Shown: piece after piece, positions 45,312 through 54,745 of the stretch
Numbering within the stretch: the first letter of the stretch is position 1
Layout of the letters: every line of letters begins with the position of its first letter
Origin: Streptomyces niger
GTDB taxonomy: Bacteria > Actinomycetota > Actinomycetes > Streptomycetales > Streptomycetaceae
Assembly: GCF_000718305.1 (NCBI RefSeq)
Contig: NZ_JOFQ01000002.1
Coordinates: 310,001 to 374,000, forward strand
Length of the DNA stretch: 64,000 nucleotides
Direction of reading: 5' to 3'
The notes under the pieces: generated by a model
What the model saw: only the letters and a program-made list of their open reading frames with translations
The model's database searches: none
Told to the model about the DNA's origin: nothing
Made by a program: the position numbers and the translations under genes

Positions 45312-45364
45312 GTGGATGTCGAACGCCCCGGCCGCCTTGGCTTGCCGAGGCGTTCCGCGGGGCG

Positions 45365-46192
45365 TCAGAGTCCGTGCTCGGCCAGGAAGTCGGCGATCAG
45401 CCGTTCCCACTCCTCGGGGCACTCGTGCATCGGCACGTGGCCGGCGGCGAGCCCGGCGTACCGCGCGCCGGGGATGCGGTCGGCGAGGTAGCGGGAGTGC
45501 GCGGGATCGACCAGCTGGTCGTGGAGGGTGGCGATGACGAGCGTGGGCGCGGCGACGTGGGGCAGGTCGGCGCGGGTGTCCAGGGCCCGCACCAGCGCCG
45601 CCTGGTCGGCCGAGCCGGACGGCACCAGTTCGGGGCACGGGTCGAGCAGCGTCTCGACGTCGCCGGCCGGCAGCCCGTCGAGATGGCCGGGGGCCCAGCC
45701 GCTGAGCGTGCGGGCCAGCGCGAGGCCCGTGTAGTCGTCCTGTTCCAGCAGCCGCTGCCACAGCGCCAGCCAGAGGTCCGTACGGCGGTCGGGCGCGGCG
45801 AGGCCCGCGGTGAGGACGAGGCCGCTGACCCGGCGCGGGTAGCGTGTCGCGGCGCGGACGGCGACCGCCGTGCCGAGCGAGTAGCCGATGAGGGTGAACG
45901 TCTCCAGGCCGGCCGCCACCGCGCCGTCCACGACCGCGTCGGTGAGGGCGTCCAGGGTCAGCGGTCCGGACGCGCGCGGGGTGCGGCCCGAGCCGGGGTA
46001 GTCGGGGGCGACGACGGTGTGGCCGGAGTCGGCGAGCGCCGGTAAGAGTCGGGCGAAGTTGTCGTCGATGCTGCCGGTGGCGCCGTGGGCGAGCACGATG
46101 CCGGGGCCGGAACCGGTGACGGTGGCGGAGAGCGGAGGCAGGGGTCGGTGCGGGGAGAGGGGGGCGGTGTCGTTCGTCATACGGGAGAGCAT
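45365..46192 (-). CDS. alpha/beta hydrolase
   Basis: A 275-residue hydrolase. It has the oxyanion motif LAHGATGS, the nucleophile elbow GYSLGTA with Ser, an acidic residue in TLHDQLVDP, and the catalytic His in AAGHVPMHE. The substrate is unknown. It is preceded by the sdh terminator and faces no divergent gene. ATG 46180 and ATG 46192 are both possible starts, and neither has a good ribosome-binding site. It may be read partly from the sdh promoter. Confidence 0.9.
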   Translation of the reverse strand: MLSRMTNDTAPLSPHRPLPPLSATVTGSGPGIVLAHGATGSIDDNFARLLPALADSGHTVVAPDYPGSGRTPRASGPLTLDALTDAVVDGAVAAGLETFTLIGYSLGTAVAVRAATRYPRRVSGLVLTAGLAAPDRRTDLWLALWQRLLEQDDYTGLALARTLSGWAPGHLDGLPAGDVETLLDPCPELVPSGSADQAALVRALDTRADLPHVAAPTLVIATLHDQLVDPAHSRYLADRIPGARYAGLAAGHVPMHECPEEWERLIADFLAEHGL

Positions 46193-46221
46193 TCCCCGGG
46201 ACGAACGCCGTACCTACGCCA

Positions 46222-46259
46222 AGGGCCCCCACCCGGTACCAAAACCGGACAGGGGCCCT
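46222..46259 (-). terminator. terminator of the sdhCDAB operon
   Basis: AGGGCCCC pairs with GGGGCCCT, and an inner CCGGT pairs with ACCGG. It lies 27 bp after the sdhB stop on the minus strand. Confidence 0.8.
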
Positions 46260-46285
46260 CGCGCGGAATCAGGCCTTACGGGCCG

Positions 46286-47062
46286 TCAGAACCGCCGCGT
46301 GATCAGCGCGCGCTTCACTTCCTGGATCGCCTTCGTCACCTCGATGCCACGGGGGCACGCGTCGGTGCAGTTGAAGGTCGTACGGCAGCGCCAGACGCCG
46401 TCCTTGTCGTTCAGGATCTCCAGGCGCTGCTCACCGGCCTCGTCACGCGAGTCGAAGATGAAGCGGTGCGCGTTGACGATCGCCGCCGGGCCGAAGTACT
46501 GGCCGTCGTTCCAGAACACCGGGCACGAGGACGTGCACGCGGCGCACAGGATGCACTTGGTGGTGTCGTCGAAGCGCTCGCGGTCCTCGGCGGACTGCAG
46601 GCGCTCGCGCGTCGGCTCGTTGGTGTCCTTCGTGATCAGGAAGGGCATCACGTCGCGGTAGGCCTGGAAGAACGGCTCCATGTCCACGACGAGGTCCTTC
46701 AGGACCGTCAGGCCCTTGATGGCCTCGACCGTGATCGGCTTCTCAGGGTTGATGTCCTTGATCAGCGTCTTGCAGGCGAGTCGGTTCTTGCCGTTGATCC
46801 GCATGGCGTCGGAACCGCAGATGCCGTGCGCGCAGGAGCGGCGGAACGTCAGCGTGCCGTCCTGCTCCCACTTGATCTTGTGCAGACCGTCGAGCACGCG
46901 CTCCTTGGGGTCCAGCTCCAGCTGGAAGTCCTGCCACTGCGCGTCCGCCGAGACCTCCGGGTTGAACCGGCGGATCCGGAAGGTGACGGTGATCTTCTGG
47001 GCAGCGGTGCTCTCGGCCGCGTCCAGCGCCGCCGAGTGCTTGTCAAGCGTGGGGGTGCTCAT
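46286..47062 (-). CDS. sdhB: succinate dehydrogenase iron-sulfur subunit
   Basis: A 258-residue subunit that carries electrons from FADH2 to quinone in respiratory complex II. The 2Fe-2S cluster ligands lie in CAHGICGSD and the following RLAC. The 4Fe-4S and 3Fe-4S ligands lie in CILCAACTSSCP and CTDACPRG. It is the last gene of sdhCDAB; its ATG shares one base with the sdhA stop (TGATG). Length and motifs are normal. Confidence 0.97.
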   Translation of the reverse strand: MSTPTLDKHSAALDAAESTAAQKITVTFRIRRFNPEVSADAQWQDFQLELDPKERVLDGLHKIKWEQDGTLTFRRSCAHGICGSDAMRINGKNRLACKTLIKDINPEKPITVEAIKGLTVLKDLVVDMEPFFQAYRDVMPFLITKDTNEPTRERLQSAEDRERFDDTTKCILCAACTSSCPVFWNDGQYFGPAAIVNAHRFIFDSRDEAGEQRLEILNDKDGVWRCRTTFNCTDACPRGIEVTKAIQEVKRALITRRF

Positions 47063-48816
47063 CAGTACTTACGCTCCATCGGCTGGTAGCGGGTCTGGAC
47101 GACCGGCTTGTAGTCGAGACGGATCGACTCCTTGCCGTCAGCGCCGACCTCGCGGTACGCCATGGTGTGCCGCATGAAGTTGACGTCGTCGCGGTTCGGG
47201 TAGTCCTCGCGGTAGTGACCGCCGCGGGACTCCTTGCGGGCCAGCGCGGAGACCGCCATGACCTCGGCCAGGTCGAGCAGGTTGCCCAGCTCGATGGCCT
47301 CCAGCAGGTCGGTGTTGAAGCGCTTGCCCTTGTCCTGCACGGAAACGTTCAGGTACCGCTCGCGCAGCTCGCCGATCTTCTCGACCGCGGTCTTGATCGT
47401 CTGCTCGGTGCGGAACACCATCACGTTGGCGTCCATGCACTCCTGCAGCTCGGTGCGGAGCGCCACGACGCTCTCCGTGCCGTTGGAGTCGCGCAGCCGC
47501 TCGACCTGGTCCTGGACCTGCTTGGCCGGGTCCTCGGGCAGCTCGACGAACTCGTTCTTGTGCGCGTACTCCGCGGCGGCGATGCCCGCGCGGCGACCGA
47601 ACACGTTGATGTCGAGCAGCGAGTTGGTGCCCAGGCGGTTGGCGCCGTGCACGGACACGCAGGCGACCTCGCCGGCGGCGTACAGGCCCGGCACGACGGT
47701 GGTGTTGTCGGCCAGCACCTCGCCCTCGACGTTGGTCGGGATGCCGCCCATGGCGTAGTGCGCGGTCGGCTGGATCGGGATCGGGTCCGTGTAGGGCTCG
47801 ATGCCGAGGTAGGTCCGCGCGAACTCGGTGATGTCGGGCAGCTTGGCGTCCAGCTGCTCCGGCGGCAGGTGCGTGAGGTCGAGGTAGACGTGGTCGCCCT
47901 CGGGACCGCAGCCGCGGCCCTCGCGGATCTCCGTGTAGATGGAGCGCGAGACGACGTCACGCGAGGCGAGGTCCTTCATGACCGGCGCGTACTTCTCCAT
48001 GAAGCGCTCGCCGTCCTTGTTGCGGAGGATGCCGCCCTCACCGCGGGCGCCCTCCGTCAGCAGGATGCCCATCCGCCAGATGCCGGTCGGGTGGAACTGG
48101 AAGAACTCCATGTCCTCCAGCGGCAGCCCGCGGCGCCAGGCGGCGGCCTGGCCGTCACCGGTCAGGGTGTGCGCGTTGGAGGTCACCTTGAAGAACTTGC
48201 CGGTGCCGCCGGACGCGAAGATGATCGACTTCGCCTGGAAGACGTGGATCTCGCCGGTCGCCAGCTCGTAGGCGACGACACCGGCGGACTTCTTGACCCC
48301 GTCCACATCGTTCAGCAGCAGATCCAGGACGTAGAACTCGTTGAAGAACTCCACGCCCTCCTTGACGCAGTTCTGGTACAGCGTCTGGAGGATCATGTGG
48401 CCGGTGCGGTCCGAGGCGTAGCAGGACCGGCGGACCGGGGCCTCGCCGTGGTTACGGGAGTGACCGCCGAAGCGGCGCTGGTCGATCGTGCCGTTCGGGG
48501 TGCGGTTGAACGGCAGGCCCATCTTCTCCAGGTCGAGGACGGAGTCGATGGCCTCCTTCGCGAGGATCTCGGCGGCGTCCTGGTCGACCAGGTAGTCGCC
48601 ACCCTTGATCGTGTCGAAGGTGTGCCACTCCCAGTTGTCCTCCTCGACGTTCGCGAGGGCGGCGGCCATGCCGCCCTGTGCGGCGCCGGTGTGGGAGCGG
48701 GTCGGGTAGAGCTTCGTCAGGACGGCGGTGCGGCTGCGCTTCGTCGCCTCGATGGCGGCGCGCATGCCGGCGCCACCCGCGCCGACGATGACGGTGTCGT
48801 ACTTGTGGATCTTCAT
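47062..48816 (-). CDS. sdhA: succinate dehydrogenase flavoprotein subunit
   Basis: A 584-residue catalytic subunit that oxidises succinate to fumarate. The N-terminal [13 protein letters not shown] binds [13 protein letters not shown] carries the His that binds FAD covalently. [12 protein letters not shown] and [15 protein letters not shown] supply the active site, and [10 protein letters not shown] belongs to the substrate region. The start at 48816 gives the family's usual N-terminus, MKIHKYDTV. It follows sdhD by 20 bp. Confidence 0.97.
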   Translation of the reverse strand: MKIHKYDTVIVGAGGAGMRAAIEATKRSRTAVLTKLYPTRSHTGAAQGGMAAALANVEEDNWEWHTFDTIKGGDYLVDQDAAEILAKEAIDSVLDLEKMGLPFNRTPNGTIDQRRFGGHSRNHGEAPVRRSCYASDRTGHMILQTLYQNCVKEGVEFFNEFYVLDLLLNDVDGVKKSAGVVAYELATGEIHVFQAKSIIFASGGTGKFFKVTSNAHTLTGDGQAAAWRRGLPLEDMEFFQFHPTGIWRMGILLTEGARGEGGILRNKDGERFMEKYAPVMKDLASRDVVSRSIYTEIREGRGCGPEGDHVYLDLTHLPPEQLDAKLPDITEFARTYLGIEPYTDPIPIQPTAHYAMGGIPTNVEGEVLADNTTVVPGLYAAGEVACVSVHGANRLGTNSLLDINVFGRRAGIAAAEYAHKNEFVELPEDPAKQVQDQVERLRDSNGTESVVALRTELQECMDANVMVFRTEQTIKTAVEKIGELRERYLNVSVQDKGKRFNTDLLEAIELGNLLDLAEVMAVSALARKESRGGHYREDYPNRDDVNFMRHTMAYREVGADGKESIRLDYKPVVQTRYQPMERKY

Positions 48817-48836
48817 TGTTCCAGTCAGCCCCGGCT

Positions 48837-49307
48837 TTAGCGGATGTTCGGGTCGAAGGTGAAGATCACCAGCGTGCCCAGAAGGACGGTGAACACCGTG
48901 GCGGCGTACAGCAGCATCTTCAGCCAGAAGCGGGTGTTGTCCCGCTGCGCGTAGTCGTTGATGACCGTGCGCAGGCCGTTGGCGCCGTGCAGCATCGCGA
49001 GCCACAGCATGATCAGGTCCCAGGCCTGCCAGAACGGCGAGGCCCAGCGACCGGCGACGAACGCGAAGCCGATCTTGCTCACGCCGCCGTCCAGCACCAG
49101 CTGGACCAGCAGGTGGCCGAGGACCAGGACGACCAGCACGATGCCGGACAGCCGCATGAACAGCCAGCCGTACAGCTCGAAGTTGGTCCGGGTCGACCGC
49201 GGAGTCTTCTTGGTACGGGCGCGGGGCGGCTCGATGACGGGAGCCGGGTTGTCCACGTCGTACAGGGACACGGAGTCGTTCACAGGAGTCGTCTCAGCAG
49301 AGGACAT
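48837..49307 (-). CDS. sdhD: succinate dehydrogenase membrane anchor subunit
   Basis: A 156-residue hydrophobic subunit of complex II with three membrane helices after a polar N-terminus of about 45 residues. The motif [18 protein letters not shown] in helix I and [15 protein letters not shown] after helix II hold the likely haem and quinone residues. It follows sdhC by 9 bp. Confidence 0.94.
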   Translation of the reverse strand: MSSAETTPVNDSVSLYDVDNPAPVIEPPRARTKKTPRSTRTNFELYGWLFMRLSGIVLVVLVLGHLLVQLVLDGGVSKIGFAFVAGRWASPFWQAWDLIMLWLAMLHGANGLRTVINDYAQRDNTRFWLKMLLYAATVFTVLLGTLVIFTFDPNIR

Positions 49308-49316
49308 CGCGCTTCA

Positions 49317-49697
49317 TCAGCTCCCGAACAGCGTGCGCAGGGTGTGCTGCAGCACGGGGTAGAAGGCGCCGGCCATCAGGACCAGCCAGACACCGACAAC
49401 GGTCCACAGCAGCTGCTTCTGGTACCGCGTGCCCTTGGACCAGAAGTCCACGGCCACGACGCGCAGGCCGTTGAGCGCGTGGAAGAGGATGGCGGCCACG
49501 AGGCCGTACTCCATCACGTTGACGAGGGGCGTCTTGTACGTGGCGACGACGTCGTCATAAGCCTCGGGAGAGACGCGAACGAGAGCGGTGTCGAGCACGT
49601 GCACGAACAGGAAGAAGAAAATGAGGACGCCGGTGACTCGATGAGCCACCCAGGACCACATACCTTCCCGGCCGCGATACAGCGTTCCAGCCGGCAC
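49317..49697 (-). CDS. sdhC: succinate dehydrogenase cytochrome b subunit
   Basis: A 126-residue membrane subunit of complex II. MWSWVAHRVTGVLIFFFLFVHVLD contains the family signature with the haem His, and LFHALNGLRVVAVDFW the second conserved part. I chose the GTG at 49697 because GGAGG lies 8 bases upstream and it gives the usual protein start, PAGTLYRGREG. It is the first gene of sdhCDAB. The 180 bp before it should contain the promoter. Confidence 0.95.
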   Translation of the reverse strand: MPAGTLYRGREGMWSWVAHRVTGVLIFFFLFVHVLDTALVRVSPEAYDDVVATYKTPLVNVMEYGLVAAILFHALNGLRVVAVDFWSKGTRYQKQLLWTVVGVWLVLMAGAFYPVLQHTLRTLFGS

Positions 49698-49877
49698 GGA
49701 AAAACCCTCCGGGAGCGGGGACTGGGGCCTGCCGGCTTCACTGTCGGTCTGGCCCGGCCGGGTACGGTCCACCGGCCCTGGCCATCGTAGCGACGACTTG
49801 TCGGTTCCTCCCGCCGGGGTCCTCAGGTGTGATCAAACAAGCACGGACGGACTATCGGACAGGGAGGAAACGGCCCA

Positions 49878-50522
49878 TCACGGCCCTTGCCCGACAAGAT
49901 GGGCGAGGCGCCCACGGGCGATCCGGCGCAGCTCCTCGGCGGCGACGGCGCGCTCCTCGTCCGGCTCGTGCGCCAGCCGGCTCCGGATGCCGCTCAGCAC
50001 GTGGTTCAGCAGCTCCTCCTCGCGCAGCCCGTCCAGGCAGATCACGAAGACATGGCGGAAGCGGCGCTCGTACTCCGCGTGCGCGGCGCGCAGCGCGGTG
50101 TGGGCCGCGAGCGTGCCGCGGCCACGGGCGCCCGCGAGCGGCTGCGGCGAGACGGATTCCTCGGACAGCGCCTCGGCGAGATCGGCGGGGCTCAGGTCGT
50201 AACTGGCCTCGTCGGCGGCGGCCTGCAGCGCTTCCAGGTCGGGATACGGGCGGTGCGCGGCGATCCGGCGGGCCCAGCGGCGGCTGCCGCAGCAGGCCAG
50301 CAGCGCGGTCTCGGCGGCGCCGGCGGCGGCCGAATTCAGGCGGTCGAGTCCGGACGCGCCGTCCTGCTGCCGCCGCTGCGGCCGGCAGGTCTGCGAGGGT
50401 ATGCCGGGCCGGGGAGTGGGCAGAGTGGTCGGCCGGGCGGGGGACTCGTCGGACAGGGGGATCTCCTCGGACGGCCAGGGGCGGCGCCGTGCGCCGGGAA
50501 CGCCACGCGCCGGGAGTGTCAC
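49878..50522 (-). CDS. OHCU decarboxylase-like protein (uric acid degradation)
   Basis: The product matches 2-oxo-4-hydroxy-4-carboxy-5-ureidoimidazoline decarboxylase, the third step from urate to allantoin. LLACCGSRRWARRIAAHRPYPD, YERRFRHVFVICLDGLREEELL and RIARGRLAHLV are family motifs. The core starts about residue 60 of the listed frame; the N-terminal part is low-complexity. I list the GTG at 50522, giving 214 residues; a CTG at 50456 after GAGGAG is possible. Other uricolytic genes are not in the window. Confidence 0.82.
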   Translation of the reverse strand: MTLPARGVPGARRRPWPSEEIPLSDESPARPTTLPTPRPGIPSQTCRPQRRQQDGASGLDRLNSAAAGAAETALLACCGSRRWARRIAAHRPYPDLEALQAAADEASYDLSPADLAEALSEESVSPQPLAGARGRGTLAAHTALRAAHAEYERRFRHVFVICLDGLREEELLNHVLSGIRSRLAHEPDEERAVAAEELRRIARGRLAHLVGQGP

Positions 50523-50710
50523 ACGCTGGGGGGTGGCGAGAGCCCTGGGGAAGGGGAGGTGGGTGAGCAGCCGCCACCGTAACGACGCGAGACGGGATCT
50601 GTCCGACGGATGCGCGAATTTCACCCGGATGAGAGAGCTTTCGCGCGCGTAGTGGACGGGAAGTTTCTCCAGCTGGCAATACTTCGCCCTGGAAAGGGAG
50701 GTTTGCGTAG

Positions 50711-52375
50711 ATGAGGAAGTTGACGGCATGGGTGGCACTGGCCGCCTCGGCCCTGACCATCACCGGCTGCTCCGGCGGGTCCGGACAGCACGGCAGCGGC
50801 AGCGGGAACGAAAGCCAGGATTCCAAGTCACCCACGTCCGCCGCGTCCTCCGCCGCGCCCACGCCCCGCTGGGCCGCGGTCAAGGGAGCCCCCCGCACGG
50901 TCCCCGCCGTCCGCTCCTTCAAGGCGGCCGACGGTACCGGCTGGCGCGTCTCGAAGAACGCCCGCGTCGTCGTCCCCGCGGGCCGGGACAGCCCGCTCGC
51001 CGACGAGGCCCGCCGGCTCGCCGCCGACCTGGGCGGCCTGAAGCTGTCCTGGCAGGACGATGCGCGACCTGGTGACGTCGAACTGAAGATCACCGGGGAG
51101 GGCGAGGCCGCGAAGGCGAACAACGCGGCCCCCACGAGCACCGCCGACGAGGCCTACACGATCACCGCCCGCGACACCCGGCTCACCCTGACCGCGCCCA
51201 CCGACACCGGCATCTTCAACGCGACCCGCACGGTCCTGCAGTCCGTACGCGCCGCCCACGGCGTCCCCGAGGGCACCATCGAGGACCGCCCCGACCGGGC
51301 CCAGCGCGGCCTGCTCATGGACATCGCCCGCAAGCACTACACCGCCGACTGGCTGGAGAAGCGCATCCGGGAGCTGGCCGACCTCAAGCTCAACCAGCTC
51401 CAGCTGCACTTCTCCGACGACCAGGCGTTCCGCATCGAGAGCTCCAGCCACCCGGAAATCGTTTCGCCGGAGCACCTCACCAAAGCGCAGGTCCGCCACC
51501 TGGTGAAGCTCGCCCGGGAACTGCACATCACCGTCATCCCCGAGCTGGACTCCCCGGGCCACCTCGGCGCGGTGATCGACAAGCACCCCTCGCTCCAGCT
51601 GCGCAGCGCCGCCGGCACCGCCCCGCGCGGCGCGGTCGACATCTCGCAGCCCAAGGCCGCGCAGATCGTCGACGACCTGATGCGGGAGTACGCGAAGCTG
51701 TTCGCCGAGGAGGGCGTGCCCGGACCGCGCTGGCACCTGGGCGGCGACGAGTACAGCGCCCTCACCGTGAAGTCGCCCGGCACCAGCTACCCGCAGCTCG
51801 CCCGCGCCGCCACCAAGAAGTACGGCGCGAAGGCGACCGTGCAGGACCTGACGACCGGCTGGCTCAACGACCGCGAGAAGACCCTGCGCGACGCGGGGGT
51901 GAAGCACGTCGAGGCCTGGAACGACGGCTTCCACGACAGCAAGGTGGTCACCCCCGCCAAGGACCGCACGGTGGCGTACTGGACCGGCAAGGAGATCGGC
52001 GCGAACGAACCGGCCGGCTTCCTGAAGGAGGGCCGCACGGTCGTGAACCTCAACGACGAGTTCCTCTACTACGTGCTCGGCCAGCCGAACGACTTCACCT
52101 ACCCGACCGGCGAGCGCATCTACAAGCAGTGGACCCCGGCCGTGCTGCGCGGCACCACCCCGGTGACCGCCTCGCTCACCGGGCCCGACCGCGTGCCCGG
52201 TGCCCGCTTCGGCGTCTGGGGCGACCTCCCGCAGTCCCAGACCACCGAACAGGTCGCCCGCGGCATCCGGCTCCCGCTCGCCGCGCTCTCCCAGAAGGTC
52301 TGGGACCCGCGGAAGCCGCAGCTGTCCTGGACCGACTTCAAGGCCCGGGCCGCGACGGTGGCGCCCGCCCGCTGA
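50711..52375 (+). CDS. beta-N-acetylhexosaminidase, GH20 lipoprotein
   Basis: A 554-residue exported enzyme that releases terminal N-acetylglucosamine from chitin fragments or wall muropeptides. The signal sequence has lipobox ITGC. A GH20b-type domain (residues about 65-195) precedes the catalytic TIM barrel. WHLGGDEYS near residue 346 holds the Asp-Glu pair used in substrate-assisted catalysis. RGLLMDIARKHYTADWLEKRI and VIPELDSPGHLGA are also typical. GGAGG lies 8 bases before the ATG. 188 bp separate it from the divergent OHCU gene. Confidence 0.94.
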   Translation: MRKLTAWVALAASALTITGCSGGSGQHGSGSGNESQDSKSPTSAASSAAPTPRWAAVKGAPRTVPAVRSFKAADGTGWRVSKNARVVVPAGRDSPLADEARRLAADLGGLKLSWQDDARPGDVELKITGEGEAAKANNAAPTSTADEAYTITARDTRLTLTAPTDTGIFNATRTVLQSVRAAHGVPEGTIEDRPDRAQRGLLMDIARKHYTADWLEKRIRELADLKLNQLQLHFSDDQAFRIESSSHPEIVSPEHLTKAQVRHLVKLARELHITVIPELDSPGHLGAVIDKHPSLQLRSAAGTAPRGAVDISQPKAAQIVDDLMREYAKLFAEEGVPGPRWHLGGDEYSALTVKSPGTSYPQLARAATKKYGAKATVQDLTTGWLNDREKTLRDAGVKHVEAWNDGFHDSKVVTPAKDRTVAYWTGKEIGANEPAGFLKEGRTVVNLNDEFLYYVLGQPNDFTYPTGERIYKQWTPAVLRGTTPVTASLTGPDRVPGARFGVWGDLPQSQTTEQVARGIRLPLAALSQKVWDPRKPQLSWTDFKARAATVAPAR

Positions 52376-52506
52376 ACGACCCCGCGAACGGCCCTGACGT
52401 ACGCCTTCGCCCCGGTATGACACGGTCCGCTGTGACGTTCCGGCGCCCCGGCACGCAGTACGGCGCAGCAAGGAAGTGCCGGGTCGCGAAGGGGAAGGCG
52501 TACGTC

Positions 52507-53079
52507 ATGAGCCTGGTGGAACTGGTCGCGCGTGCCGACGCACGCGGCCTGGCGGCGAGCGGCCTCGCCTGCCTGGACCGCTGCCTGCCGCTGCTCGGCG
52601 CCGACGACGACGCGCTGCGCCCGCTCTGGGCGAGCCTGACGGCGGACGGCACGGCGTGGGGCGCCCAGCTGACCGCCGTACGGGCCCTGCTGCCGCAGGC
52701 ACCGGCGGACGCCGCGCCGGACACCGCGGAACCGGCCGGGCTGGTCCGCCGCATGGTGGACGCCGCACCGGCCGGCCGCGACGACGAGGACGCGCTGCGG
52801 GCCTGGGCCGACGACTGCTCGCTCGCGGCGCTCCACATCCACCACCTGCTCGACCCCGGCCGGGCGGAAGACGGTACGTACACCCTGGAGGACCGCCGCG
52901 CGGGCCGCACGGACGGCATGACGCCGCTGGTCGAGGCCGAACTCCGGCGGCAGACGACCATCCTGGAGGCGCTCTCCGCGCGCGGCCCGGCCGGTCTGCG
53001 GCAGGCGGTGGAGGTCTCCGCCGAAGGCCGCCGCGTGGTGCGCGCCGTGGTCTCCCGCCAGGCCCGCGGCACGGCCTGA
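52507..53079 (+). CDS. hypothetical protein
   Basis: A 190-residue cytoplasmic protein that I do not recognise. It begins MSLVELVARADARGLAASGL and is almost wholly helical and rich in Ala, Leu and Asp, with ADDCSLAALHIHHLLDPG and a basic end. There is no signal peptide or membrane segment. The ATG at 52507 follows AAGGGGAAGG. It stands between the hexosaminidase and the first sigma-factor module on the same strand. Confidence 0.7.
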   Translation: MSLVELVARADARGLAASGLACLDRCLPLLGADDDALRPLWASLTADGTAWGAQLTAVRALLPQAPADAAPDTAEPAGLVRRMVDAAPAGRDDEDALRAWADDCSLAALHIHHLLDPGRAEDGTYTLEDRRAGRTDGMTPLVEAELRRQTTILEALSARGPAGLRQAVEVSAEGRRVVRAVVSRQARGTA

Positions 53080-53113
53080 GCCGCGGGACCGTACGCCGGT
53101 CGGCCACGGGTCG

Positions 53114-53158
53114 CCGGCGTACGAGCGTCCGGCGTACGAGCGTCCGGCGTACGAGCGT
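53114..53158. repeat. three perfect tandem copies of a 15-bp unit
   Basis: CCGGCGTACGAGCGT is repeated three times without change, in a non-coding gap of about 230 bp before the first sigma-factor module. The GCGTACG core is nearly palindromic, so the array could be a protein-binding site. Confidence 0.85.
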
Positions 53159-53312
53159 CCGTGCTGGTCGCCGGGGTGCCGGCGGTGCGGCGCCCGCGAC
53201 ACTGTGACATTTCCGTCCCGCCCCACGCTGATGACAAGGGGGGCGCGGACGCCCTGCTGCGTGCCATGCCACGACGGGTGACACGGGCATGGACGCATGA
53301 AGAGGACAGCGG

Positions 53313-53909
53313 TTGGGCCGGAGAGCGGGACCCCGTCGCGCATCGGCGCACGACGGGGAGCTGGGCGCGGCCGTGGCACGGGCGCAACAAGGCGACGAGA
53401 CCGCCTTCGCGACCGCGTACCGCCTGGTGCACCCGGGCCTCCTCGGCTACCTGCGCGGACTCGTCGGCGACGCGGCCGAGACCGTGGCCGCCGAGGCGTG
53501 GCAGGAGATCGCCCGGGACCTCGGACGGTTCCGCGGGGACGGCGCGGGGTTCCGCGGCTGGACCGCGGCCATCGCCCGGCGGCGGGCGCTGGCCACGCCG
53601 CGCCACCCGGAAGCGGGACAGCGTGAGGCCGTGTCCGGGCCGGAGCCGGACGGGCCGGAGCCGGGTGGACCGGAGTCGGCCGAGCGGGCGTTGGAGCTGA
53701 TCGCGGGGCTGCCGCGTGACCAGGCCGAGGCGGTGCTGCTGCGTGTCGTGGTCGGTCTCGACGGCCCGGCGGCCGCCCGCGTCCTGGGGAAGCGGCCCGG
53801 CGCCGTACGGTCGTCGGCCCACCAGGGGCTGCGGCGGCTGGCGGCACGGCTGGACGCACGGGGAAACGGGGAAGACCGAAGCGGCACGAGGGACAAGAGG
53901 AGAAGGTGA
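53313..53909 (+). CDS. ECF-type sigma factor, module 1
   Basis: A 198-residue sigma-70-family protein. Residues about 20-90 match region 2 (ARAQQGDETAFATAYRLVHPGLLGYLRGLVGDAAE, then GFRGWTAAIARRRAL) and residues about 125-180 match region 4 (LPRDQAEAVLLRVVVGLDGPAAARVLGKRPGAVRSSAHQGLRRL). The start appears to be TTG; GAGGA lies upstream. The usual ARN-R-LD of region 2 is degraded, so promoter recognition may be altered. It is followed 10 bp later by a membrane protein gene, the same order as the second module at 55095. Confidence 0.85.
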   Translation: MGRRAGPRRASAHDGELGAAVARAQQGDETAFATAYRLVHPGLLGYLRGLVGDAAETVAAEAWQEIARDLGRFRGDGAGFRGWTAAIARRRALATPRHPEAGQREAVSGPEPDGPEPGGPESAERALELIAGLPRDQAEAVLLRVVVGLDGPAAARVLGKRPGAVRSSAHQGLRRLAARLDARGNGEDRSGTRDKRRR

Positions 53910-53919
53910 GGGGCCACGC

Positions 53920-54693
53920 ATGGGTGGCGGTTCCAGGAGCGTCGGTGCGGCGCCCGGTGACGACGACGGGGGCGGCCCCGCCGCGCTGGGCGAGCTGCTC
54001 GGCGCCGCGGTGCGGGCCGGCTCCGCCGTCACCCCCGAAGGAGAAGAACGCGCGGTCGCCGCGTTCCACGCGGCCCGGAACGCCCGGGAGCACGCGACGG
54101 ACGTCCGGCGGCGGGGCGACCGGCGCCCGCGCGCGGCCCGGCGCGTCGGACGGCCCGTACGCGCCGCGCTGGGGGCGCTGCTGGCCTCGTTGACGCTGGG
54201 CGGCGTCGCCGTGGCGTCGATGGGCCACTTCCCCGGCAGCGCCCCGGAGCGCCCCCGCCCGTCGCCCACGGCGCCCGGGCGCGCGACACCCCCGTCCCTC
54301 CGCCCGGACTCGCCCACGGGCCCCGTGGCGCCCCTCATCGAGCCCCCGCACACCCACCCGGAGCCACCCCGGCGCCCCGGCAAGCCGACCGACCACCACG
54401 GCCCGCACGACAAGCGCCACGACAAGAGCCACGACAGCCAGTGGCACGGCGGAAAGAGCCACCAGGGCAAGGGCCCGGGGAACGAGGGGGAGGCGAACCA
54501 CGGGCGCGGAGGTGAAGGTCAGGAGAACAAGGGCCGCACGGCCGAGGGGCGCAGCGGCCAGGGCTCCGACGGCGAGCGGCGTCACGCCCGCGGCACGGGG
54601 CACCCGCACAAGCAGCCGGGTAAGCCGTGGAAGCCGGGCGAGACCCGGGAGGAGCGACAGGCACCACAGGCGCGCCAGGCCTGGAAGAGGTGA
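53920..54693 (+). CDS. single-pass membrane protein paired with sigma factor, module 1
   Basis: A 257-residue protein. Residues about 1-85 are cytoplasmic and include ELLGAAVRAGSAVTPEGEERAVAAFHAAR. One membrane helix lies near residues 88-108 (ALGALLASLTLGGVAVAS). The rest is an extracellular, highly charged His/Lys/Gly/Pro-rich tail (DKRHDKSHDSQWHGGKSHQGKG). By position it may be an anti-sigma factor, although no zinc-binding anti-sigma motif is visible. It is paralogous in layout to the protein at 55862-57004. Confidence 0.75.
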   Translation: MGGGSRSVGAAPGDDDGGGPAALGELLGAAVRAGSAVTPEGEERAVAAFHAARNAREHATDVRRRGDRRPRAARRVGRPVRAALGALLASLTLGGVAVASMGHFPGSAPERPRPSPTAPGRATPPSLRPDSPTGPVAPLIEPPHTHPEPPRRPGKPTDHHGPHDKRHDKSHDSQWHGGKSHQGKGPGNEGEANHGRGGEGQENKGRTAEGRSGQGSDGERRHARGTGHPHKQPGKPWKPGETREERQAPQARQAWKR

Positions 54694-54701
54694 GGGAGGG
54701 G

Positions 54702-54745
54702 GACGGCCGGGGCCGCCACCCCCCACAGGAGAGGCCCCGGCCGTC
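54702..54745 (+). terminator. terminator after sigma module 1
   Basis: A perfect 13-bp stem, GACGGCCGGGGCC with GGCCCCGGCCGTC, around an 18-nt loop, 8 bp after the stop. No long U tract. Confidence 0.85.

Noticed and set aside
47167..48840. Open frame of 557 codons opposite sdhA
   Set aside because: sdhA is certain on the minus strand, and the antisense product is low complexity.
53114..53158. Possible CRISPR or iteron origin
   Set aside because: Units of 15 bp without spacers, only three copies, and no replication gene nearby.
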